Shown: positions 1 through 6,285 of the stretch, one piece after another
How the letters are laid out: each line of letters starts with the position of its first letter
How positions within the stretch are numbered: the first letter of the stretch is position 1
IMG/VR virus record: IMGVR_UViG_3300035034_000318
Span: 1-47,515 of that record
Reading direction: 5' to 3' (one strand)
From: a virus
Length of the DNA stretch: 47,515 nt
Translations under genes and position numbers: made by a program
Notes under the pieces: model-generated
The model's input: the letters and a program-made list of their open reading frames with translations, nothing else
Told to the model about the DNA's origin: nothing
Database searches by the model: none

Positions 1-334
1 GAGTGAGCGTCACCATCTTAATAAAAGAGATTTACATTTCTGTATCAGAGGCGGTTGACCGGTACCCCTTACTCTAGCTTCACAATATCAACGGATGGCA
101 GTTAATCCCTATTAAGCGAAATTACTTACCTGTAGGTTGTCTCTTTTTCACAGAGCCTACTTCTTTTAAAGCCTTTAGTTAGCTTTTGCCTTCCAGCGCA
201 TCGATATCCGTCGACGATGTTACATCGCAAACTCTTGATGAGTCGAGCTACCTCGACCAAACAGTGCTGGTTGTGTGCCTATGAGTTGTTAAATGTGCCT
301 ATGAGTTGTTAAATGTGCCTAAGTGTGAGAAGTT
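1..334. other. Left-edge region without a recognisable gene
   Basis: All six frames are broken by stops and I see no credible start with a ribosome binding site. The region lies downstream of the minus-strand recombination operon. It holds short inverted repeats: a perfect 6-bp stem GTCGAG/CTCGAC with a 4-nt loop at 242-257, and a GTAGG/CCTAC stem with an inner CTCT/AGAG stem at 132-160. It also holds a 20-bp tandem repeat at 274-321. Neither stem is followed by a clean T-run, so I do not call a terminator, and I see no tRNA with a normal TPsiC arm. It could be an intergenic, regulatory or small-RNA region. Confidence 0.5.
274..321. repeat. 20-bp tandem direct repeat (iteron-like)
   Basis: The unit tgtgcctatgagttgttaaa occurs perfectly twice (274-293 and 294-313), followed by a third partial copy of its first 8 bases (314-321). 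The TGTGCCTA core therefore recurs exactly every 20 bp, about two helical turns. It lies 14 bp beyond the stop codon of the minus-strand nuclease gene. It could be a protein-binding array or simple slippage; the sequence alone does not decide. Confidence 0.85.
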
Positions 335-853
335 TTAAGAAATTGTTTTACAACGTGCCTCAAAGTTAACAGTGTTGTGTTCAAAGAAGTCATCAAAGCC
401 GGTAATACGCCAAACGTTGCCGCCATTGTCAATATAATCTAAGTGCCTGATGGTATAGAATGGTTCTGGCATTAAGTATGCTACATATTTGCCTTTGCGG
501 TTAAATTTCATAAACAAAATGCTACAATCGCCTGGGTCGGCTGCTTCTAGCGTTTGTTCTAGCCAAGTTTCTAAGATAGGAACTGGACTTTGTGTAAACA
601 GTTGATGGAAACTGAAGTCCGCGTAGTTTTTGCACTCGCAGTTGAAGTATTTCCAGTCGTCTGGTGGAATAATGTCGCCTTTGTGTGCTCTGATCTGCCC
701 TTCGGTAAGGGTGTCTCGACGATGCGCATTCTTACCACCAGTAAACGCGCCGGAGTCGGGCACTCTAGTGAAGCTAGAAGCATACGTTTGAGAGAGAAAC
801 TTGGATATCTCTCTCTCAAACGTTTTACCTTTGGTCTTACTTTTGCTGGGCAT
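335..853 (-). CDS. PD-(D/E)XK nuclease, Holliday-junction-resolvase-like
   Basis: A 172-residue protein. Its N-terminal half has the layout of small PD-(D/E)XK resolvases (Hjc/RecU type): an early acidic residue in the helix GKTFEREI (E13), an R-x-P-x-S-G segment near residues 30-35, then K-G-D-I with D60, and after about 12 residues the E-C-K element (E73, K75). These would be the metal-binding and catalytic residues. It is the last gene of the minus-strand gp47-gp46 operon and overlaps the upstream small gene by 17 bp, which suggests translational coupling. In T4 the junction-resolving enzyme is endonuclease VII (gp49), a different fold; I infer that this protein fills that role, cutting branched recombination or packaging intermediates. 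The fold call rests on motif spacing only; another restriction-type nuclease is possible. Confidence 0.65.
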   Translation of the reverse strand: MPSKSKTKGKTFEREISKFLSQTYASSFTRVPDSGAFTGGKNAHRRDTLTEGQIRAHKGDIIPPDDWKYFNCECKNYADFSFHQLFTQSPVPILETWLEQTLEAADPGDCSILFMKFNRKGKYVAYLMPEPFYTIRHLDYIDNGGNVWRITGFDDFFEHNTVNFEARCKTIS

Positions 854-1178
854 TCCTTTTCCTTTGTTTGCGTATTCCTGGACGTAATCTTTCGTTATAA
901 AAGTTATCTTGACAATCCAGCTGTACTAATTTAGCCATATCGATAAGGTGCCTGAGCTTCTTCTGGAATTTAAAGTAGGTTCTGTAGGAATCCTTCTCTA
1001 AGTATATAAAGTAGGCGTCAAAGTATTCGAGATAAGCTTCTGCTAGCTTATCTCGACTGTCGTGAAACTCCTCATCGCTAACACTCCGATACTCGTCTTC
1101 GGGTATCGGCTTGTTATTTTCGTCTTTACGAGCAGCTCGCATCCTTGCCATTTTTTCGTTTACTGTTTCTTGGCTCAT
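837..1178 (-). CDS. Small charged protein of unknown function, gp46-linked
   Basis: A 113-residue, highly charged and apparently all-helical protein with no membrane segment or signal peptide. The N-terminus is rich in K, R, E and D, the middle is aromatic (Y and F rich, about residues 45-75), and the C-terminus is basic (RLRPGIRKQRKRNAQQK). The start codon is separated from the gp46 stop by a single base, and its end overlaps the nuclease gene by 17 bp, so the three are almost certainly co-translated. The basic tail would suit nucleic acid binding, but that is inference. I do not recognise the family. Confidence 0.6.
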   Translation of the reverse strand: MSQETVNEKMARMRAARKDENNKPIPEDEYRSVSDEEFHDSRDKLAEAYLEYFDAYFIYLEKDSYRTYFKFQKKLRHLIDMAKLVQLDCQDNFYNERLRPGIRKQRKRNAQQK

Positions 1179-1179
1179 G

Positions 1180-2952
1180 TCATTCTACCACATCTATATC
1201 GTTTGCATAGCTAGTAAAGCCACCGTCTTTTATTACTTTGAGAATGTGATTTACTCGTCCTATCAGTTCGTCCTTGTGGGAGATTAGAAAAATATTCTTT
1301 TCACGTTCTCTGCCGATCTTCTTTAGTACCGATAAAGCACTTTCTACACCGGCACTATCAAGTCCGCTATCTATAAGTTCGTCAATAAACAGTAAGTTAA
1401 TGTTCTGATACAAGCTCTCCCAAACGTCTCGGAAAGCAAAGCTAAGACCTAGTATAAGACGGTTTCTTTCTCCGCGTGACAAGTTATCAAAGTCAAGGTC
1501 CTGGCCTAATTGGGTAATTTCGACATTCAAGTCATTTTGAAACGTAACTTGATGAGGTAACCCTAAGCGATCCAAGTAATACGACAGTCTGTGGTTTAGG
1601 TAAGCAAGATTCTGATCAATAATCTTTTTACGTATGAAGCTATCCTTGTTTGTAAGCAGCTTTAGCAAGAACTCCTGATGTTCTTTGTAACTAGTGAGGT
1701 CGTTCACTGCGAACCAAGTAATTTCTTGGATTGCGTCAGTCTGTAACTCCTCGATCTGACTTTGATACGGATCTTCTTCATTAGATTTTGACTCAAGTGC
1801 CTGTTGCAGGCTTGCAACGTTGTTCTGGTGTTCGTATGCTTCTTTCATTGTTTCGTAAAACGTAGACGGCCTGCTGTCTACATTGCCGATTTCATCTAGC
1901 TCAGAGACAACTTTGTTAAACTTACTAGTGACTTCGGTATAGTATAACATTGCATCGTCATATTCTTTAGATTTTTTGTTGTCTATCTCTTTTTTCTTGT
2001 CTTCTTGGAGTTCCTGCCCGCATGCGTAACACTTTGCACACTCAAGGTCGTTAATGTCCTGTTGTACTGTGTTAACCGTCTTCTCAGCGCGTGTTAAAGC
2101 ACTCTCTAACGTGATTTTCTCTTTACTGAGTGCAACGACCTTGTTATTGGTGTCGGTCCAATTGGATAGGTTTTCGTGATCGACTAATTCCTTAGTAATA
2201 TCAAGATGTTCTAGTTCAGATATTGCGCGTAAGAGATTATCAATGTCTTGCTGCTTCTTTTTATTCCACATCTTCTGCTTTGTGCCGAGACTTTTGATTG
2301 TGTGCTCAATTTTACTGTTAGCAGTTTGGATGGCATCAATTTTTAAGGTTTCTTCGGTAATTTGGTTCTTAGTTGCACGAACTTTTTCCTTAAGAACATC
2401 TGCTTTTTCTGATAGGATAGTAATGCCTAACAATTGCTCAATAATTGCTCGTTGGTCATTAGTTCGCATACTAAGAAACGGTTCGGTATATGTGTTTAGT
2501 GCAACGATATGCTTAAACATGTCGTGACTCATACCTAATAAGTCGTTAATGGTGTCCTGTGTCCTACGACTATCGCCTTGTGACTCGTCTGTAATCTCTT
2601 GCGCGTGTTCGTTGATATAGAACTTTAGAAAATTCGGTGCTCTTCCGCGTTCTATTCGATAATCTAGTCCGTCCTTTTCAAAATGCAGCGTTACTAGCAT
2701 GCCTTTATTGTTAGTCTTGTTTATTAGATTATTTTTCCTAATATTTGTAAGAGCAGTACCGTAAAGTGCATAGCTAAGTGCGTTAATAATAGAAGTTTTT
2801 CCAGTACCATTGCGTGAGCCGTTATCGTCGCCGCCCTGGTCTAAGTTTTCGCCTAGCACTAAGGTCAGTTTTTCTTTATTAAAGTTCACAGCTTGCGTAA
2901 TGTTTCCTACGCTCATAAAGTTGCGAACCGTTAAATCTTTAATTTTTATCAT
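1180..2952 (-). CDS. 46: gp46 recombination endonuclease subunit (Rad50/SbcC-like ATPase)
   Basis: A 590-residue SMC-family ATPase that pairs with gp47 to process DNA ends for recombination-dependent replication. Visible parts are a Walker A loop ending G-T-G-K-T (about residues 49-53), preceded by a long glycine/aspartate-rich insert after G34. Two coiled-coil arms rich in E, K and Q flank a zinc-hook motif C-Y-A-C (C308/C311, with a further Cys at 305). Near the C-terminus are the ABC signature L-S-R-G-E (about residue 486), Walker B L-L-F-I-D-E followed by the D-loop S-G-L-D-S, and the H-loop I-S-H-K. The length fits T4 gp46 (about 560). It starts 3 bp after the gp47 stop, the T4 gene order. 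All catalytic elements are intact. Confidence 0.95.
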   Translation of the reverse strand: MIKIKDLTVRNFMSVGNITQAVNFNKEKLTLVLGENLDQGGDDNGSRNGTGKTSIINALSYALYGTALTNIRKNNLINKTNNKGMLVTLHFEKDGLDYRIERGRAPNFLKFYINEHAQEITDESQGDSRRTQDTINDLLGMSHDMFKHIVALNTYTEPFLSMRTNDQRAIIEQLLGITILSEKADVLKEKVRATKNQITEETLKIDAIQTANSKIEHTIKSLGTKQKMWNKKKQQDIDNLLRAISELEHLDITKELVDHENLSNWTDTNNKVVALSKEKITLESALTRAEKTVNTVQQDINDLECAKCYACGQELQEDKKKEIDNKKSKEYDDAMLYYTEVTSKFNKVVSELDEIGNVDSRPSTFYETMKEAYEHQNNVASLQQALESKSNEEDPYQSQIEELQTDAIQEITWFAVNDLTSYKEHQEFLLKLLTNKDSFIRKKIIDQNLAYLNHRLSYYLDRLGLPHQVTFQNDLNVEITQLGQDLDFDNLSRGERNRLILGLSFAFRDVWESLYQNINLLFIDELIDSGLDSAGVESALSVLKKIGREREKNIFLISHKDELIGRVNHILKVIKDGGFTSYANDIDVVE

Positions 2953-2955
2953 TGA

Positions 2956-3966
2956 TTATAACTCGTTGTAGATGTCTAGCAGCATTTTCTTATCAAAGTT
3001 GTTAGAGTCAATAGCAGTAATTTCGTTACAAACAATTTGATCTACACTTTCAAAGTGCTTAATGTTAATGTCCGAAGTCATTTCCTCTACTTGCTTTTGT
3101 GGAATCAGCGTAATTTCTCGACAGTTGTATTGATTAATAAATGTCTCTTTGATAAAGCTTGCTTCTTCAAACGAAATCGGAATGTCGATTTCGACTCGCA
3201 AGTACATTTTGCTTTTGATAATCGTGCTATTCTCGTCTAACAGTTCGGACAACTTTACTGTACGATATTTGGGAGCGTCTGGCCAATTAATGAACTCGGG
3301 CTCACCGTCGTTTTCTTTGTCGAGTATCATCATTCCTCTGTCGTCGTCCCATGCGTCAGCGTAGTTATGAGGAAATGCATTTCCGATGTAATGTATTTTT
3401 CCTTTCTTCTGTCTCTTATGAAAGTGACCAGAAAACACGTATTCTTGATTCTTAAAGTGCTGTGCTTTTAAGTCGCCGTGGTCAGGCATTTGCACCATTG
3501 CGTTCATGTAGAAGCTAGGTAGTTCAAAGTGTCCGAAGAGATATTTTGACTTTAGCTTTTCCATTTTCTTCCATTCGTCACCGACTAGCCACGGAACGAG
3601 AGCAACGTCGTCGCGCTCCGTGATCTCGTTAACAATTGTTATTCCGGGTATGTGTTTGCCAAATTCAACAGAATGGACGTCGCGCTTGTCTTTATAATAC
3701 AAGTCGTGATTACCGGGAAAAAAGAAAAACTGTTCAAAGGCACTACCTAGTTTTTCTAGTATTCTCAAGGAACTATTCATGGTTGAAATGTTCAGCGTGT
3801 TGCGATTGTGATGATAATCACCGCAGAAGATGCCTGTTTCGCATCCTGCTTTTTTAGCTTCAGCAATATACCAGTCAATGAACTCTTCGCAGTCTTGATT
3901 GTGTGTCTTGGAGTTACCTTTTAACCCCAAGTGTATGTCTGTAAACACAGCAGCCTTTTTGAACAT
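2956..3966 (-). CDS. 47: gp47 recombination endonuclease subunit (Mre11/SbcD-like)
   Basis: A 336-residue calcineurin-type phosphoesterase, the nuclease partner of gp46. The metal-binding motifs appear in order: D-I-H (D10, H12), G-D-Y-H-H-N (D50), G-N-H-D (N86, H87), G-H-F (H146) and G-H-F-H (H181, H183). All ligands expected for two-metal catalysis are present. The start is supported by GGAG six bases upstream of ATG. It is the first gene of the gp47-gp46-small gene-nuclease operon and has its own near-consensus promoter about 20-50 bp upstream. The length matches T4 gp47 (339). Confidence 0.95.
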   Translation of the reverse strand: MFKKAAVFTDIHLGLKGNSKTHNQDCEEFIDWYIAEAKKAGCETGIFCGDYHHNRNTLNISTMNSSLRILEKLGSAFEQFFFFPGNHDLYYKDKRDVHSVEFGKHIPGITIVNEITERDDVALVPWLVGDEWKKMEKLKSKYLFGHFELPSFYMNAMVQMPDHGDLKAQHFKNQEYVFSGHFHKRQKKGKIHYIGNAFPHNYADAWDDDRGMMILDKENDGEPEFINWPDAPKYRTVKLSELLDENSTIIKSKMYLRVEIDIPISFEEASFIKETFINQYNCREITLIPQKQVEEMTSDINIKHFESVDQIVCNEITAIDSNNFDKKMLLDIYNEL

Positions 3967-3986
3967 TTATTTCTCCAGTTTTATAA

Positions 3987-4015
3987 AGTATACACTACTA
4001 AGTCGTTGATGTCAA
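3987..4015 (-). promoter_or_regulatory. Host-type (sigma-70) promoter for the gp47-gp46 operon
   Basis: On the minus strand, TTGACA (4015-4010) is followed by a 17-base spacer and TATACT (3992-3987). The -35 is consensus, the -10 has one mismatch, and the spacing is ideal. The predicted transcript start is about 3980, giving a leader of roughly 14 nt that contains the gp47 ribosome binding site. It implies expression by unmodified host RNA polymerase. The promoter lies in the gap between the gp55 stop and the gp47 start. Confidence 0.8.
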
Positions 4016-4022
4016 AGGATTT

Positions 4023-4922
4023 TTAGTCGCTAGTGTCGTTGCGCCGTTCGTTTTCCATATCGTCGTCGTTGCGCTTAACCTCTGTTTCCCACTGCCCTGC
4101 CTGCTGGCGGGTGTAGCTAGGAGTAAGGTCATTCATCTCAAGAATATCGTCACGAATGTTTTGGTTGCGTTTTTCTATGTTAATTACGCGAACAAAACTG
4201 TTGGTTACTGCGGCTGTGTAGTAAGCAAACGGATTGTCTGACTTACTTTCGTCGAACTGTAAGCCGATCTGTGATAATTGCAGAATAGCCTGTCCGCGCA
4301 TTTCGTCGTTGTACGTATAACCGCGCACGTTTCCTCGCGTAGCGTAGCGCTCGCACAACTTTATCCACATCTTAGCTAACTCGTTTGTAGCTTGCCCGTG
4401 GTCTTTGTCAAAGTGACCGTGTTCTAGATCTCCCTTCCAATGACTTTTTCCGACTAGTATTACTTCGCCTTCGTTATTAAATTTATAGTGCTTAAACGGT
4501 GGAAAGTTCAGTTTGATCTTAGTGTCTGCTACTGTTTTCGGCGTGCGTTTTCTGCCAGGTGCATCGGGGATGTGGTCAAATGTCATCACTCGGAATATAA
4601 GTTCTTCTTTAGTAATGTTTTCCACATATACTTCACATTCAGCTTGCTTAACTTTTTCTCCAGCAAGTTTGCGAGCCTCGTATGCTTGTGAACTTAGTCG
4701 CTTAGCCTTGGCTCGCTTCGCCCGATCAATAGATCCGTAATCCGTGACCTTATTCCCTTCTTCGTCAGTTTTATTCCTAGTAGCGACATGAATGTCCTTG
4801 ACATCCAGCAATATAAGGTCGAACAGATTAAATTCTGGCTGCAAAAAGCTGCAAAATGTGTTCTTAGACTTATGTATTTGTACTAAAATATCTTTATTAT
4901 TTAGATAGTTGCGTTTTTTCAA
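4023..4922 (-). CDS. 55: gp55 sigma factor for late transcription
   Basis: A 299-residue protein if it starts at the TTG at 4922-4920. That start has AGGAGG six bases upstream, and the product begins K-K-R-N-Y-L-N-N-K, resembling the T4 gp55 N-terminus (K-Y-N-Y-V-N-N-K from memory). Upstream extension of the frame runs through the gene's own promoter, so the longer start at 4979 is wrong. The sigma-like core lies in the C-terminal half: L-A-K-M-W-I-K-L, then G-Y-T-Y-N-D-E-M-R, F-D-E-S-K-S-D-N-P-F-A-Y-Y-T and the basic helix N-I-E-K-R-N-Q-N-I-R. Compared with T4 (185 residues) about 120 residues are inserted between the N-terminal motif and this core, as I recall for other marine T4-likes. It should recruit host RNA polymerase to ATAAATA-type late promoters. 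Confidence 0.9.
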   Translation of the reverse strand: MKKRNYLNNKDILVQIHKSKNTFCSFLQPEFNLFDLILLDVKDIHVATRNKTDEEGNKVTDYGSIDRAKRAKAKRLSSQAYEARKLAGEKVKQAECEVYVENITKEELIFRVMTFDHIPDAPGRKRTPKTVADTKIKLNFPPFKHYKFNNEGEVILVGKSHWKGDLEHGHFDKDHGQATNELAKMWIKLCERYATRGNVRGYTYNDEMRGQAILQLSQIGLQFDESKSDNPFAYYTAAVTNSFVRVINIEKRNQNIRDDILEMNDLTPSYTRQQAGQWETEVKRNDDDMENERRNDTSD

Positions 4923-4928
4923 TGTTTC

Positions 4929-4934
4929 CCTCCT
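4929..4934 (-). promoter_or_regulatory. Ribosome binding site that fixes the gp55 TTG start
   Basis: Perfect AGGAGG on the minus strand, six bases before TTG at 4922-4920. It lies about 10 bases downstream of the predicted transcript start, and there is no ATG nearby. Together with the T4-like N-terminus this places the start. Confidence 0.8.
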
Positions 4935-4950
4935 AAGGGCTGTATTTACT

Positions 4951-4979
4951 ATTATAATACACACAGTTAAATTTGTCAA
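4951..4979 (-). promoter_or_regulatory. Perfect-consensus sigma-70 promoter for gp55
   Basis: On the minus strand TTGACA (4979-4974), a 17-base spacer and TATAAT (4956-4951): both hexamers match consensus with optimal spacing. The predicted start of transcription is near 4944, upstream of the AGGAGG and TTG of gp55. The -35 hexamer directly abuts the plus-strand late-promoter-like element at 4980-4987. Confidence 0.88.
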
Positions 4980-4987
4980 CTAAATAC
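4980..4987 (+). promoter_or_regulatory. Late-promoter-like element before gp48
   Basis: CTAAATAC, one variant of the recurring ATAAATA element in this genome (T4 late consensus TATAAATA). It is 24 bp upstream of the gp48 ATG, leaving room for a short leader with GGAG. It probably drives the baseplate block under gp55 control. The call is by similarity and position only. Confidence 0.55.
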
Positions 4988-5010
4988 TTGATACAATTGG
5001 AGATTTTTAA

Positions 5011-5983
5011 AATGGCAGTAGATCCTAACTCGTTTAGCAGAGACACACCGGGTGCACCTAGGAGACCAAACGAGTTTGCTAACCAGACTCCTGGTCCTCG
5101 AAATCAAAGTCCGAGTTGGTCGTTGCCGACAGAAGGCATATCTGAATTTGCTAATGACACATTTAACAGCGGAATTGAAACTGGCAAGAAATTTGTTGGA
5201 GAAATTACCTCAGCGTTTGGTTTAGCAAAAGCAAATAGATCTAAAAACATAAACAGCGGAGCTAGTCAGAAGGCCAAAGGTACTGCAACTGCACAATGGC
5301 GTAATACTATTGAAAATCCGGACTGGCGAGTTAAACTTAGTCTACCTCCCCAGTTTGCTGCTGACAAGATGTTACAACCACTAGCAGAACTAAACGGTTT
5401 AGTTTTCCCGTACACACCTACAATAATACTAGGTCATACTGCTAATTATAATAGTCTTCAACCGGTACACACAAACTATCCCTTCCAAATATACGATAAC
5501 AGTAGTGTGCAAGAAATTGTTATTACTGGCGACTTTACTGTAGAAAATGCAGAAGATGGTCGGTTTTGGCTTGCTGCCATCCATTACTTGAGAAGTGTGA
5601 CTAAGATGTTTTATGGCGACGGAGATAACGCAGGGCAACCGCCACCAAGAGTCAAGCTAAACGGTTACGGAGACTATGTATTTAATGACGTGCCGTGCGT
5701 AGTTACAAACTTTACTGTAGACCTTCCGTCAGATGTTGACTACATTGCAGTTGACATGAATGTAGGTGCGCCTGGATCTAGCAGTGCTAGTGGTGGACCC
5801 GGTGGCGGCAGTGACCCTGGCAACGTAAAAGCAGCTAATGCAGTAGGGGTTGCTTGGGTACCCAGCAACAGCCTTATAACTGTTACTGTGATGCCTACTT
5901 ACAGCAGGAAAGCTATTTCTAAGTTCAACTTAAATGATTTTGTTAACGGGTCTTATATAACTAACAAAGGAGGGTTTGTCTAA
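5011..5983 (+). CDS. 48: gp48-like baseplate tail-tube cap protein
   Basis: A 323-residue structural protein. I start it at the ATG at 5011 (GGAG upstream); the longer TTG frame from 4973 overlaps the promoter. Residues 1-35 are proline-rich with T-P-G motifs (DTPGAPRRPNEFAN, then QTPGP), followed by a helical/low-complexity linker and, from about residue 95, a tail-tube-type domain. That domain includes V-K-L-S-L-P-P, L-V-F-P-Y-T-P and a central stretch G-D-F-T-V-E-N with R-F-W-L-A-A-I-H-Y-L-R-S. A Gly/Ser-rich loop at about 252-270 interrupts the C-terminal part. The pattern and neighbours match the gp48 tube-cap family of marine T4-likes, which joins the baseplate hub to the tail tube. It ends in a TAATG overlap with gp53. 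Confidence 0.7.
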
Positions 5984-6285
5984 TGGCACAGTATGCATCG
6001 ACTAGTCCTTGGAGTCAAACTAGAGTTACTAACTTAGGCGCACTTGATATTTTAAGTATACGAGCAGTGCCAGCCGAAAGTGACGATGTAAGATACACAA
6101 TAGAAACGCAGTACACATATCGTCCAGATTTGTTAGCATATGACTATTACGGTAGCCCAAAGCTATGGTGGGTATTTGCACAACGAAACATGGATATAAT
6201 CAAAGATCCTATATATGATATGATTGCAGGTACTACTATCTTTCTACCTAAGCCTGCAACACTAAAAAACCTTTTAGGAATATAA
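5983..6285 (+). CDS. 53: gp53-like baseplate wedge protein
   Basis: A 100-residue protein with the compact LysM-like signature of gp53 wedge subunits. It has Y-R-P-D-L-L-A-Y-D-Y-Y-G-S-P-K-L-W-W-V near the middle, then R-N-M-D-I-I-K-D-P and a closing G-T-T-I-F-L-P-K-P. In T4, gp53 helps hold wedges around the hub. Its ATG overlaps the upstream stop by one base, and its stop is immediately followed by the ATG of the next gene, so the genes are co-translated. It is shorter than T4 gp53 (196), so the match covers only the core. Confidence 0.8.
   Translation: MAQYASTSPWSQTRVTNLGALDILSIRAVPAESDDVRYTIETQYTYRPDLLAYDYYGSPKLWWVFAQRNMDIIKDPIYDMIAGTTIFLPKPATLKNLLGI

Noticed and set aside
132-257. Intrinsic terminators or tRNA in the left region
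   Set aside because: Stems are short and not followed by T-runs. No cloverleaf or TPsiC arm could be drawn.
120-285. Possible 44-codon minus-strand ORF in the left region
   Set aside because: It has no ATG, no Shine-Dalgarno, a basic cysteine-rich composition, and no similarity to anything I know.
590-934. Plus-strand ORF opposite the nuclease gene
   Set aside because: The minus-strand protein carries intact nuclease motifs and operon overlaps; this is its shadow.
4923-4979. N-terminal extension of gp55 from TTG at 4979
   Set aside because: It runs through the perfect promoter of the gene, lacks an RBS, and the T4-like N-terminus begins at the TTG at 4922.
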